Origin: Planctomycetota bacterium
GTDB taxonomy: Bacteria; Planctomycetota; Phycisphaerae; UBA1845; PWPN01
NCBI GenBank assembly: GCA_022711465.1
Contig: JAKLEZ010000026.1
Span: forward strand, 1-64,000
Reading direction: 5' to 3'
DNA length: 64,000 nucleotides
The notes beneath the pieces were generated by a model. It was not told the DNA's origin, did not search any database, and was given only the letters and a program-made list of their open reading frames with translations. The translations under genes and the position numbers were made by a program. How positions within the stretch are numbered: the stretch's first letter is position 1; every line of letters begins with the position of its first letter. Positions 1 through 8,550 of the stretch are shown piece by piece.

Positions 1-271
1 CTTCCCAGTCTTTGAGCAGCTCGGTGCTGAAGGGTCGGCCGGAGAGCGACTCGGCCCAAGGTACCCCCTCGATGTGGTGTGCAATGATGTCGCCGTTCTC
101 GCGGGCGAATGCGCGAGCCTCCTCGACGGCCTCGATCGTCAAGTCGTGCGGGAAGCCAGTGAAGCCCATGTGGAATGACCGCGAGGTGGGCAACTCGCCG
201 GCCAGCAGTGCCAGAGGCATCCCTGCCGCCAATCCCATCACAAATGCTCTGGACAACATCGCAGGCTCCAT
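1..271 (-). CDS. Secreted glycosidase-like protein, N-terminal part (runs off the left edge)
   Basis: A minus-strand frame starts at ATG 271 and stays open to the window edge, giving 90 residues. Residues 1-25 form a hydrophobic signal-peptide-like segment (ML..FVMGLAAGMPLALLAG). The mature part begins with FHMGFTGFPHDLTIEAVEEARAF and continues with DIIAHHIEGVPWAE. I recall this kind of opening from secreted planctomycete TIM-barrel glycosidase-like proteins, but no catalytic residues lie in the visible part, so the enzyme call is an inference. No strong ribosome binding site is visible before 271; a second ATG follows a few codons in. Confidence 0.55.
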   Translation of the reverse strand, partial: MEPAMLSRAFVMGLAAGMPLALLAGELPTSRSFHMGFTGFPHDLTIEAVEEARAFARENGDIIAHHIEGVPWAESLSGRPFSTELLKDWE

Positions 272-635
272 CAGAGGGTCTCGTTGCCGAACATGCCCCC
301 TACGACGTCCCCGGCCGGGTTCGGCCATGATCCAGCGCCACCCCAGCTGGGCCTGCCCGGTTCTCGAGCCTCTTGATCGCCCTCCGGAGCTCCGCCATTC
401 GGCGGCTTGCTTCGGCCCCGGCGGTGGCGATCAGCCCAGCCAACCGATCTAGTGACAGGCTGTGCAGGACAGCCAGGCCAGCGGCCAGCCGGCCTCTTTC
501 GGGCAGCGGGCTCGCGGCCCCTCCTTGCCTTCAATGGCTCGGTCAACCGTGGCCGGTCTTCATATGCCGGCCTCGGTGGACAGTTGCGGGATTCGCGTCA
601 ATTCTGTTCGCGGTCCTCTCTCCGCCCGCATCCTC
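272..635. other. Intergenic region, no confident gene
   Basis: This 364 bp stretch separates two minus-strand genes. Frames exist on both strands, but none has a ribosome binding site, a signal peptide or a recognisable domain. One minus-strand frame around 300-535 reads as a helical stretch rich in Ala, Arg and Leu (AGLIATAGAEASRRMAELRR), but it lacks an ATG. It may be a remnant or chance. No clear promoter or terminator was found. Confidence 0.4.
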
Positions 636-2126
636 CTACAGGTTGCCTTCCAGTCTCAGCCGGTACATCCTGGCAAAGGCTCTGAAGCACCTGGCTTGGC
701 CCCGGTCACCACAGAACAGGATCGGATGCGGGCCGGAGTAGATGTTGCACACGTCGTCCACCCCGTCGATCTCCATCAGCACCCGCGTCGCGCAGCCACC
801 AACTGGAGGCGAAGTCGGTGACGCAATAACCTTGCCCGTCCAGCAACAGAGCTGGTCCTGCCCGCTGAGATACTTGGCGACCATGACCGGCTCGCCGGGC
901 GTCCATTGCACGTCGAGTGCGGGCGTTTTCGGCAACTGGTGGAAAAAGGGCCGAACAAGGTACGGCTGGGAGGCCCCTTGCGGGCCGTGCAGCTTCCAGG
1001 CGCAGGTGCAGTGCGAGGCGAAGTAGTGATTTTCGCTGGTATCGAACTCCGGGTTGTGCTGGAAGCCAGCCCGATCCAGCAGCGACTGTCCCAGCATGAG
1101 CGTCAGTGTTGCATTGAGATCATTCTCGCAGCCGCAGGGAACGAGTGCCCCGTTGTTCGTCGCGAAGCTGATGCAAGGCTTGCGGTGCTTGAGCTGCAGG
1201 CACTCAATGGTGATCGCATCGGCCCCGTAACGCTCCATTATTCGGGCGACAGCACGATGAGCCCTCATCGCCTCGACGAAGTACTCGTCAGTGACGTCCA
1301 TCACCCGCTCGGCGTTCTTCCTGACCTGCTGGCCTTCACGCACCAGGGACGCGTCCGCCGCGATACTGTCGAACATCGCATTGAACTCCTCGGCCGGTGC
1401 CTCGAGGATATCGACCTCAAGCTGTTGTTCCCGGGTCTGTATGGGCGACTTGGCTCGCCCGGAGATGCGCAGCAACCGGCTCTGGGCGAGCATCTTCCTG
1501 GCCCGAACGGCGCGCAAGCCCCGTTCTATCTCGTCCCAGTTCTCGATCGCGTGGATGTAGCAGAGACCTTCTGCATTGCGCAAATACTCCGGCGGCAGCT
1601 GGTGGTTCGAGCCCACAGGCTGGTAGACAATCGCGGTCGGGACTGCGGATTCGGTCGCCATCTGGAAGGACCACTTGGAGAAGGTGTTCCAGAAGTTGAC
1701 GATCAACACGGCATCGGGCCTGGCGGCCTTGGCCCTCTCGATGAACTCCTTGACCTTGGCCTCCTGGTAGATGGCATTCGGGTGGAATTCGACAGTCATT
1801 CCGATCTTTTCGGCGATCGCCCTGATCTGGGCCGCGAACTTGCCCTCCTGCTGCTCCGGCTCGAACTGGTTGCCCGGCCACGTGAACCAGTTGTGTACCC
1901 TCCAACTGTCCTCCATCTTGCCCTCGTTCACCACGTCGGCTGGGGGATAAAGGAAGGCGATGAGCACTCTTGCCGGCGGCTTTTCTTTCCTGGCCAGGGG
2001 CAGGGTGAGGGTGGCGGCCGGCTCGCCGACCACGGCCTTGGAAGTAAGTCCAAAGGCCCCCAGAGCGCTGGCAGCGGCCAGGAACTCGCGGCGGTCCAGG
2101 CCAGGTGATGAGCATGATTCACACAC
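636..2126 (-). CDS. Tat-exported L-fucose/arabinose isomerase-fold protein
   Basis: 496 residues. The GTG start at 2126 is favoured by GGAGG at 2135-2139, 8 bases upstream. The N-terminus has two Cys (2 and 5) before a twin-arginine motif RREFL (12-16) and a hydrophobic stretch, so export through Tat is predicted. The body resembles the FucI/AraA-like fold: an N-terminal Rossmann-like part (ARVLIAFLYPPAD, DAVLIVNFWNTFSKW) and a C-terminal part with CGCENDLNATLTLMLG and HCTCAWKLHGP, which correspond to the Cys-Glu-x-Asp and His-Cys regions of fucose-isomerase-like proteins. A related protein lies at 6951-8510. Cytoplasmic sugar isomerases are not normally exported, so substrate and activity are open. 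Confidence 0.75.
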   Translation of the reverse strand: MCESCSSPGLDRREFLAAASALGAFGLTSKAVVGEPAATLTLPLARKEKPPARVLIAFLYPPADVVNEGKMEDSWRVHNWFTWPGNQFEPEQQEGKFAAQIRAIAEKIGMTVEFHPNAIYQEAKVKEFIERAKAARPDAVLIVNFWNTFSKWSFQMATESAVPTAIVYQPVGSNHQLPPEYLRNAEGLCYIHAIENWDEIERGLRAVRARKMLAQSRLLRISGRAKSPIQTREQQLEVDILEAPAEEFNAMFDSIAADASLVREGQQVRKNAERVMDVTDEYFVEAMRAHRAVARIMERYGADAITIECLQLKHRKPCISFATNNGALVPCGCENDLNATLTLMLGQSLLDRAGFQHNPEFDTSENHYFASHCTCAWKLHGPQGASQPYLVRPFFHQLPKTPALDVQWTPGEPVMVAKYLSGQDQLCCWTGKVIASPTSPPVGGCATRVLMEIDGVDDVCNIYSGPHPILFCGDRGQARCFRAFARMYRLRLEGNL

Positions 2127-2543
2127 GGCGTTGTCCTCCGAAACAAGAACTGGGCTGCGTGCAGGATAACCGGGATAGCAGACGATGGGGAGATACCATG
2201 TCCGGGCTCACTCCGGACCATGGTAGCCTGGCTTCCGGCGGTCCCGGAGTTGAGCGAGTGGGCAATGAGAGACCGGAGAAGCCATGGTTGAAGGCCGCTC
2301 ATGATGACCCCGCCTTGATGCATGCCCGCGGGGCGGCTGGCTTTGGGACTGGGAGCCCTTCAGGCGTGTCCCGTTTTCCGGGGACACGCCCTCGGATCAT
2401 CAACGGTAGCTTGATGGTTCGATAGCAGGAACAGCGGGAAGTGGCCGCTTGATAGTACCTCGCAGGCGGCCGGTTCAGAGAGTACGGATATCGGGGCATG
2501 CTGGTGTTCGATGGGTACGGATGCGACCGCTCGATGCGTGCGG

Positions 2544-2957
2544 TCACGACGGTTCGATGGGTACAGCAGTGACGATTTGAAGGGTGCGATGACGGAGGAG
2601 AATGAGCGGGGCGTGAAGGGATGGATGAAGGGCTGACCAAGGGTGAGGGATGGGTTGGATGCCCCGCACCGACTGATAGATCACCCCGGCCAGTACGATG
2701 ACCGCGAAGCCGGCGGCTATGGGACCGAGGTTGCGGATCGATACTCCCTTGGAGTACTCCCACCAGACCAGGCCTACGGCCAAGGCCATGCCCAGGGCCG
2801 CGGACATGGCCACCGCCGGCCGCTGCTCGCCGAAGCGCCTGCTGAGCACGGCGTAGGTAATAGCAGTGAAGAACGCGAAGGCCAGGACGAAGTCCGGCAG
2901 CACGGTGTCGAAGATCTCGCCGAAGGCAAACGATGAAAAAGGGTTTGCGAAGGCCAT
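2544..2957 (-). pseudogene. Integral membrane protein, probably truncated
   Basis: 137 residues from ATG 2957. Residues 1-101 look genuine: a short amphipathic start (FANPFSSFAFGEIFD), then three hydrophobic helices (VLPDFVLAFAFFTAITYAVL; VAMSAALGMALAVGLVWW; IAAGFAVIVLAGVIY) joined by charged loops. After about residue 101 (SVRG) the sequence turns into low-complexity Pro/His/Leu text unlike a membrane protein, suggesting the gene has lost its 3' end. Upstream on the minus strand a -10-like TATACT lies about 20 bases before the ATG, leaving little leader and no Shine-Dalgarno. I do not recognise the family. A short direct repeat (ttcgatgggtac at 2507 and 2553) lies at the degenerate end. Confidence 0.5.
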
Positions 2958-3357
2958 GAGGAGAGGGCGGGGCCGGGAGTATATAGAATGTTGCTTTGTC
3001 AGTGAGAGTAGTGTGCAAGTGGAGATTGGATTTGGGCATCGCAGAGATGTGTGTTTCTTGTCCTCCCTGGCCAGCAGTAACCGCGGCCGGCTTCCATCCT
3101 GCTATACTTACCATATTGAAAACAAATAGATATAGAAGATAGAAGAAGGAGATAGGAGGAAGAGGAGACAGACGAAAACCGGCCGAGGACACATCTCTCC
3201 CGGGCGGCCCGAGAGTTCCACTCGCATCGCACTCCCGCAGGGAAACAAGGGCCTTGGCTGGCGGGAATTCCCGCGAACCAGCAGCCATAAGCCGGAATTC
3301 AGGCAGACCCCTTGACCGCGGAGCGAACTGCGGGGCTGGTCCGCGGACGCGTAGGCT
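2958..3357. other. Intergenic region, no confident gene
   Basis: About 400 bp between the truncated membrane gene and the first copy of the dispersed repeat. It is AT-richer than its surroundings near 3110-3170 (a purine-rich run of gata/gaag units). Long frames crossing it have no ribosome binding site and read as low-complexity text. Nothing functional was recognised. Confidence 0.35.
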
Positions 3358-3410
3358 CCCCACCCCCGGGGCCACGCCGCCGCCCCTGGCGGAATCAAGT
3401 TGCCTATCAG
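3358..3410. repeat. Dispersed ~52 bp repeat, copy 1
   Basis: The segment begins cccacccccggggccacgcc, continues with a gccgcccc run and ends in caagttgcctatcag. Near-identical copies lie at 4578-4629 and 6220-6271 in the same orientation. It sits immediately upstream of the Tat-exported glycosidase-like gene. GC-rich at one end and AT-richer at the other, it is not translated in any recognised gene. Confidence 0.8.
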
Positions 3411-3480
3411 CTGCTGGTATGGCCTGCCGGTCTGGGATAATATTAGAGCCATGATCGCCGGGGCGAATCCCGCATTGCCA

Positions 3481-4569
3481 ATGAAGCGCCGTCAGTTCCT
3501 CGCCGGCGCCGCGGCGGTGGCGATTGCCGCACGGCCACGAGTCGCGGCGTTTGCGCAAATCCCCGGCCCGGCGAGTCGACCCGGCGGGGGGGCAGTCAAG
3601 GCGTTCTGCGTCGATTTCAACTGGGGGCCGAAGGGGGCGTCGCCGCCGGGCATGTACGCGCAAGCCGATCCGGCCGAACATGTCCGCTGGTATCGCGATC
3701 TCGGCGCGAACACGATCCAGACGTTCTGTGTAAGCTACAACGGTTATGCGTGGTATCCGAGCGAGGTCGCGCCGATCACGCCGGACCTGAAGGCGAGGGA
3801 TTTTCTCGGCGACATGGTGCGGCTCGGTCATCAGGCGGGCATGAAGGTCATGGGTTATTTCACGCTCGGCGCAAACCCCTGCTGGGAAGGCCGCCACCAA
3901 GCCCTCGTGCACGGCGACGATTCCGACTATATCAAGATCCCGATGACGCTCGAGTACCTCGATTACTTTTGCCGGTCCGTCGAGGATGCGCTGAAGAAGA
4001 CAGGTGTCGACGGCTTCATGGTCGACTGGGTCCGCCCGACGCAACACAAGCGGTGGTTGCCATGCGAGCAGGAGATGTACCGGCAGATCATGGGCGAGGC
4101 GTTTCCCAAGAGCGGCGATCCTTCCGCCGACGTGGCCCTACGGTTCGACAAACTTGCGATGGAGCGTGCATGGCGGCACATCCGGTGGGCGGTGCGGGGC
4201 ACGCGGCCCGTCGTCGTCTGGACCAATCATCCGATCGTCAAGACGGAGTATCCGCTCTGGGAAGGACATCGGCTGCTGAAGGAAGTGGATTGGGTGCTCA
4301 ACGAAGCGCCGGAACTTGAACACCTAGAGTGGCTGAGCCGGCAGGTGGGTCCGCAGACGCTGATCGTGCAGAATCTCTGCGGGTGGGAGGGCCATGACGC
4401 GACGGCATGGAAGAAGATCGATGCGAAGCGGTTCGGGCTCTATGGCTTTGCCAAGGCCGACGAGAAGACCACGCTGCCTGACCCGGCCGTTGGGGGAAAC
4501 GGGCGGAACATCGAGATCATACGGGAGGCGTATCACCGTCTCGATGGACCGGGCAAGGGGGGAACGTAA
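3481..4569 (+). CDS. Tat-exported glycosidase-like TIM-barrel protein
   Basis: 362 residues from ATG 3481. An in-frame ATG at 3451 would add 10 residues, but the shorter form gives a typical Tat N-terminus, MKRRQFLAG, followed by an Ala-rich hydrophobic stretch. Neither start has a clear Shine-Dalgarno; a gataatatt box lies at 3436-3444. The mature protein reads like a glycoside-hydrolase barrel: AFCVDFNWG, HVRWYRDLGANTIQTF, AGMKVMGYFTLGAN, then GVDGFMVDWVRP, where the Asp before Trp could be a nucleophile as in alpha-L-fucosidase-type barrels, and PVVVWTNHP. Family assignment is an inference. Repeat copies lie just upstream and just downstream, so the gene is framed by direct repeats. Confidence 0.7.
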   Translation: MKRRQFLAGAAAVAIAARPRVAAFAQIPGPASRPGGGAVKAFCVDFNWGPKGASPPGMYAQADPAEHVRWYRDLGANTIQTFCVSYNGYAWYPSEVAPITPDLKARDFLGDMVRLGHQAGMKVMGYFTLGANPCWEGRHQALVHGDDSDYIKIPMTLEYLDYFCRSVEDALKKTGVDGFMVDWVRPTQHKRWLPCEQEMYRQIMGEAFPKSGDPSADVALRFDKLAMERAWRHIRWAVRGTRPVVVWTNHPIVKTEYPLWEGHRLLKEVDWVLNEAPELEHLEWLSRQVGPQTLIVQNLCGWEGHDATAWKKIDAKRFGLYGFAKADEKTTLPDPAVGGNGRNIEIIREAYHRLDGPGKGGT

Positions 4570-4577
4570 GGTGCCCC

Positions 4578-4629
4578 CCCACTCCCGGGGCCACGCCGCC
4601 GCCCCTCGCGGAATCAAATGTCCTATCAG
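4578..4629. repeat. Dispersed ~52 bp repeat, copy 2
   Basis: It begins 8 bases after the stop codon of the Tat-exported glycosidase-like gene. It matches copy 1 over cccggggccacgccgccgcc and the ending cggaatcaa..tcctatcag with a few substitutions. Same orientation as copies 1 and 3. Confidence 0.8.
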
Positions 4630-4794
4630 TGATGATAGATGGGCAGTATCCATCCCGACAGGCGTAGCCGCCAACGAATCCATAGCCACGGGAAGCGATG
4701 TGCGGGTGAGGGATTTGGTGGATCTGGAGAAGCGCAGACGCTGAGTGAAAAGCAGAATCGTGAAATACACGAACGAGGCGAAGACCGCGGGAAC

Positions 4795-4813
4795 CCCCTC
4801 CTGTGAGGAGGGG
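4795..4813. terminator. Hairpin upstream of the sialidase-like gene
   Basis: Perfect 8 bp stem CCCCTCCT / AGGAGGGG with a gtg loop. There is no T-run, so intrinsic termination is uncertain. The preceding agaatcgtgaaatacacgaa resembles the sequence before the palindrome at 6098-6115, so hairpin plus flank seems to be a second repeat type in this area. Confidence 0.4.
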
Positions 4814-4864
4814 CTGGGGGCGGTTCTTCGGACGGTTCAAGTACAAGAGAGGTAACGAGACAAG

Positions 4865-6031
4865 ATGATGAGACTAATCGCACTAATGGCTCTGATCTGC
4901 ATAGTCACCGGATGGAAGGCTAACGCGGGCCTCAAGATCGAGGTTTATGACTACAAGAGCAAGACTATCTACCACTCGCCGGAGACCCCCGGTTACACCT
5001 CTTGGGTCGGCTTCTGGGAAATGCCGGACGGCACGCTCTACTGCGACTTCCGCCAGGTCACAGGCCCCAAGGACAAGACAGTCTCCACCTGTCCGCTGAT
5101 GGAATCCAAGGACAAGGGCGAGACTTGGAAAGTCACCACCGACAGGCAGGGCGATGGCACCGGCTCCGGAGGCATCTTCCAGATGTCGCAGAACTCCGGG
5201 CGCGGGATGGCTGTTCTGAAGGACTGGACAATGGTCCGCCCGGTCTGGCCGTCGGGGACCACTTCGGATCCAAGCACGGGGTATGTGGTCCGCTCAACTG
5301 ATCGGGGCAAGACCTGGAGCGACCCTATTTACTTCCTCGCGGCGGCCGACTACCGCTGCTGGCCGACCCTCATAAAGCCGCTCAAGGACGGCAGGGTGGT
5401 TCTTTATGCTGGCTGCTGGAAGCGTGGAGTCGGTCAACCAACCGACATGAACTACCCGATCAACAACATGGACAAAGTGATGTTCGTGTCGGAAGACAAA
5501 GGCAAGACCTGGAGCAAGCCCATCGCGCTGGTCCCCCCGGGGGAAGGCGAGTGCGAGGAGAGCGACTTCGTGGAGATGGACAACGGCAACCTGTTCTGGG
5601 TTCACCGGTCCGAGCATTACCCCGGCAAGGAAGTCCCAATTCCGGCACGAGGCGCGAGAATGGGAACAACCCCTCCACAGAGTTACGCGTGGAGCGACCG
5701 CCAGCAGAGCGTCTGCAAGAAGTCCGGAAAGACATTCATCCCAGGGCCAGTTGAGCAGGCTCCGTTCCCGCACAGTGGCTACCCGCTGGTCATCAAGACC
5801 CAGGAGAACCTGGTCCTGCACTGCGCCACGGATGGCATCTACTGGACATCCAACGTCGGCAAGACCTGGACCAAGCTGGACATACCCGGCACGGCGTACT
5901 ATCCCAAGGGAATGCAGCTAAAGGATGGCAGGATCATCATTATAGGTCATGTAGGCGGTGACGACGCCTACGGCACAGTAGACCAATCCATCTTCCAGCA
6001 GTCCTTCAAGCTTAGGATGGTTGCGGAGTAG
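4865..6031 (+). CDS. Secreted sialidase/BNR-repeat protein
   Basis: 388 residues from ATG 4865 with aagagaggtaacgag upstream as ribosome binding site. Residues 1-21 are a Sec signal peptide (LIALMALICIVTGWKANA). The mature protein carries at least four Asp-box (BNR) motifs of the S-x-D-x-G-x-T-W type: SKDKGETW, STDRGKTW, SEDKGKTW and SNVGKTW, spaced as in six-bladed sialidase propellers. It therefore probably binds or cleaves a terminal sugar outside the cytoplasm. The usual N-terminal sialidase Arg triad cannot be assigned by eye, so it could be a non-sialidase propeller. Repeat copies flank the gene at 4578 and 6220. Confidence 0.8.
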   Translation: MMRLIALMALICIVTGWKANAGLKIEVYDYKSKTIYHSPETPGYTSWVGFWEMPDGTLYCDFRQVTGPKDKTVSTCPLMESKDKGETWKVTTDRQGDGTGSGGIFQMSQNSGRGMAVLKDWTMVRPVWPSGTTSDPSTGYVVRSTDRGKTWSDPIYFLAAADYRCWPTLIKPLKDGRVVLYAGCWKRGVGQPTDMNYPINNMDKVMFVSEDKGKTWSKPIALVPPGEGECEESDFVEMDNGNLFWVHRSEHYPGKEVPIPARGARMGTTPPQSYAWSDRQQSVCKKSGKTFIPGPVEQAPFPHSGYPLVIKTQENLVLHCATDGIYWTSNVGKTWTKLDIPGTAYYPKGMQLKDGRIIIIGHVGGDDAYGTVDQSIFQQSFKLRMVAE

Positions 6032-6097
6032 GGGACCAAGTGGTGGAAAGCGGATAGCGGAAAGTGGAAAGTAGAATCGCGAAGCACGCGAAAATTG

Positions 6098-6115
6098 CCT
6101 CCCCCCGGGGGGAGG
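6098..6115. repeat. 18 bp perfect palindrome after the sialidase-like gene
   Basis: CCTCCCCCCGGGGGGAGG reads the same on both strands. The preceding sequence gtagaatcgcgaagcacgcg parallels that before the hairpin at 4795. It lies 67 bases past the sialidase stop codon and could act as a transcription stop, though it lacks a T-run. Confidence 0.5.
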
Positions 6116-6219
6116 GCTGAGGAGAGGGCGCTCTGCAGCAATAAGCACAATTGGCGCGGGTCATGGAATAGCCTGTAGAGAGACTTGTTTTCCTGTGTGG
6201 TCTGCTTGATGTCGGCCCC

Positions 6220-6271
6220 CCCACCCCCGGGGGCCACGCCGCCGCCCCCGCCAAATCAAGTTTCCTATCAG
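6220..6271. repeat. Dispersed ~52 bp repeat, copy 3
   Basis: It matches copies 1 and 2: cccacccccgg, a shared ggccacgccgccgccccc core and the ending aaatcaagtttcctatcag. Same orientation. It lies between the sialidase-like gene and an IS110 remnant. Confidence 0.8.
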
Positions 6272-6540
6272 TCCCTCACGGCCCTTCGGGCCACCAGCAG
6301 CCAATGAAAATGGGGCCATGTCTGGAGCATGTCTGCCCTTGTGCGGTAGACTCTGGCGCGCGGATCTGGACCGGTCGCAGGCCGATCAACAGTGGTGCTT
6401 GTAGCCCGTCTATCAGTCTGGCCCGGACATCGCTTCGAACCGCAGATTGTTGCCCGCCGGGTTTTTTGGGGGCGGAGCACGCAGAGCAGATTGCCTGAAC
6501 CCTCGATGTCCACCGGCACCGGACTCGCACAAGGAGATCC

Positions 6541-6810
6541 ATGATGGCCAGCCACAGCAAGAATACCTACCTGTCGGCCCAATACCGCCGGCTGGCCGGC
6601 CGGCGCGGCAAGAAGCGGGTCATCGTGGCCGTGGGCCACACGATGCTGGAAATGATGTATCACATGCTCAAGAACGGCGTGGACTACCACGAACTCGGTC
6701 ACGACTACCTGGACAAGCTCCAGCCTCAGCGGCTGACGCGCTACCTGGTCAAACGGTTGGAATTACTCGGGCATCAGGTTACACTCAACCCGGTCGACCG
6801 CGCCGCGTAG
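6541..6810 (+). pseudogene. IS110-family transposase, C-terminal remnant
   Basis: The frame gives 89 residues including KNTYLSAQYRRLAGRRGKKR, then VIVAVGHTMLEMMYHMLKNG and QRLTRYLVKRLELLGH. This is the characteristic C-terminal tail of IS110/IS116/IS902-type transposases after the catalytic Tnp domain. The N-terminal DEDD nuclease and most of the Tnp domain are absent, since full proteins are about 330-450 residues. The apparent ATG is therefore unlikely to be a natural start. The element belongs to a different IS110 subgroup from the broken copy at 12334, judging by the different tail. No element ends were recognised. Confidence 0.8.
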
Positions 6811-6828
6811 GCTTTTCAGAGTAGAGCA

Positions 6829-6930
6829 GTGACCGAGGGCTACGCCGCCGCCTTCGGCGAGGCGGTCTACATGATCGACGGCCTGACGTTCTACCTGTCC
6901 ACCAAGGTTCGTTTCATCGGTGCGCCGTGA
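6829..6930 (+). other. Short in-frame fragment after the IS110 remnant
   Basis: After the TAG at 6808 the same frame reopens and encodes about 33 residues from GTG 6829: TEGYAAAFGEAVYMID, then GLTFYLSTKVRFIGAP, ending at TGA 6928. The text looks protein-like (good codon use, alternating hydrophobics), and no part of it matches a transposase I know. It may be the 3' end of a gene disrupted by the IS. It ends 20 bases before the next gene's ATG. Function unknown. Confidence 0.35.
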
Positions 6931-6950
6931 AAGGGCTGGAGGCTGAAACC

Positions 6951-8510
6951 ATGTGCCGTTGCAGTCATTCGATCTCGTGTGCCGGATGTTCTCAAGCGGT
7001 CCGTCGGCGGGACTTCCTCAAGGGCTGCGGTGCCGCGGCCGCCGGGCTGATCGGCGCACGGCGGGCCGGCGCCGAGGAGCCGAAGGCCGAGCGGCCCCGC
7101 GTGGCCCTCGTGTTCCTCGCCGACAGCACCGAGAAGGAGAGCTGGCCGTATCCGGGCTTCGATGCGGCCGGCCGCCACAAGCAGGTCATCCAGTTGCTCG
7201 GCGACGGCTGCCCGCAGATCGACTTTGCCCCCGTTGTTATCGGCAAGCCCGCCGACGTCGAAAAGGCCGTCGCCCTCAAGGACACCGCCGACGGCTACCT
7301 CGTCTACATCACGACGCTGTACTGGCCCTTCGGCGAGACGCTGTCACGGATCGGCAAGCTGGGCAAGCCGCTACTGATTGCCGACGAGTTCCTCGGCGGC
7401 TGCGGCGTCTTCCTCACCGGCACGGCCGCCCTGAAACGGCAGGGCGTCGCGCTCGCGGCGGTCTCGACGACACGGCCGGGTGACCTCATCGCCGCCGCCC
7501 GCGTGTTCGCCGACGTCCGCAGGCCCGGCACGACGCCCGCCTTGTTTGCGCGGCGGTGCGAGGAGGTCTACCGCGGCACGTTCGCCCCCGCCGGCTCGAT
7601 GAAGTGCGTGGAAGACAAGGTGACGCTCGCGCCGATCGGCGAGTGCATCAAGCGGCTGAAGGAGTCGCGGTTTCTCATCGTCGGCGCCGGCAAGCCGGGT
7701 GAGACGCAGGAGTTCCTTGGCGCCCGGGCGATCCACGTCGGCTTCGACGAGTTCCAGGCGCTGTACGACAAGGCCGACCGCGACGAGGCCGCCTCTTGGG
7801 GCCGGCAGTGGTCCGAGCGGACCGAGAAGGTCGTCGAGGCCGCGCCCGAGTGGATCGCGAAGGCCGGCGGCGTCTACCTGGCGATGCGCGAGCTGATGCG
7901 CAAGCACGCGACCGACAGCATCACGATGAACTGCCTCGGCGGGTTCGCCGCCGGCAAGCTTCCGGCTTACCCGTGCCTGGGCTTCATGCAGATCCTTGAC
8001 GACGGTGGGCAGGGCGTCTGCGAGGCCATGCCCGACGACTCGGTCAGCACACTGATGGGCCGGATCCTCACCGGCCGTGCGGGCTACGTCTCCGACCCGG
8101 CGCTGGACACGTCGAGGAACCGCGTCGTCTACGCCCACTGCATGGCCCTGACGAAGGTCTTCGGCCCGAAGGGCTCGGCGAACCGGTTCCGCATCCGCAC
8201 GCTGCACAACCGCGACCCGCGCGGCTGTTGCGCGCAGTCGTTCCTGCCCGAGGGCTACATGACGACGTCGTTCCGCACGAACGTCGCGACGAAGAGGATG
8301 GTCATCCACCAGGCGAAGGCGGCTGGCAACCTCGACGCCGACCGCGGTTGCCGTACGCAGCTGATTGGCGAGGTCCACGGCGACATCGGCAAGCTCTTCC
8401 ACGAGTGGGACGCCTTCAGTTGGCACCGCGTCACAGTCTACGGCGACGTGAAAGAACCACTGACCGAGTTTGCCAAGGCGCTGGGGCTGGAGGTGGTCAA
8501 GGAGGCGTGA
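6951..8510 (+). CDS. Tat-exported L-fucose-isomerase-like protein with Cys-rich leader
   Basis: 519 residues. ATG 6951 has GGAGG at 6938-6942, 8 bases upstream; a GTG at 6927 is possible but less well placed. The leader has four Cys (2, 4, 10, 13) before the twin-arginine motif RRRDFL (18-23) and an Ala-rich hydrophobic stretch. The body matches the protein at 636-2126: VALVFLADST near the N-terminus, ATDSITMNCLGGF in the middle, and CEAMPDDSVSTLMGRILTGR followed by DTSRNRVVYAHCMALTKVFG near the end, equivalent to the fucose/arabinose-isomerase C-terminal half. Here the Cys-Glu-x-Asp site reads CEAMPDD. Substrate and activity are unknown; export of such a fold is unusual. Confidence 0.75.
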   Translation: MCRCSHSISCAGCSQAVRRRDFLKGCGAAAAGLIGARRAGAEEPKAERPRVALVFLADSTEKESWPYPGFDAAGRHKQVIQLLGDGCPQIDFAPVVIGKPADVEKAVALKDTADGYLVYITTLYWPFGETLSRIGKLGKPLLIADEFLGGCGVFLTGTAALKRQGVALAAVSTTRPGDLIAAARVFADVRRPGTTPALFARRCEEVYRGTFAPAGSMKCVEDKVTLAPIGECIKRLKESRFLIVGAGKPGETQEFLGARAIHVGFDEFQALYDKADRDEAASWGRQWSERTEKVVEAAPEWIAKAGGVYLAMRELMRKHATDSITMNCLGGFAAGKLPAYPCLGFMQILDDGGQGVCEAMPDDSVSTLMGRILTGRAGYVSDPALDTSRNRVVYAHCMALTKVFGPKGSANRFRIRTLHNRDPRGCCAQSFLPEGYMTTSFRTNVATKRMVIHQAKAAGNLDADRGCRTQLIGEVHGDIGKLFHEWDAFSWHRVTVYGDVKEPLTEFAKALGLEVVKEA

Positions 8511-8550
8511 AGCCGGCAGAGGTCGGATATGAAAGGGCTGTGCGCGAAAA

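Noticed and set aside
271-546. Small minus-strand frame just upstream of the left-edge gene
   Set aside because: Arg/Pro/Gly-rich composition, no domain and no start signal; treated as chance.
2299-4047. A minus-strand frame of about 582 codons
   Set aside because: It crosses a membrane-protein gene, a dispersed repeat and the glycosidase-like gene in the wrong frame or strand, with low-complexity text throughout.
3358-6271. Reading the repeat-gene-repeat layout as an integron cassette array
   Set aside because: The repeats lack attC-type core sites and foldable arms, no integron integrase is present, and the bracketed genes have normal upstream spacing.
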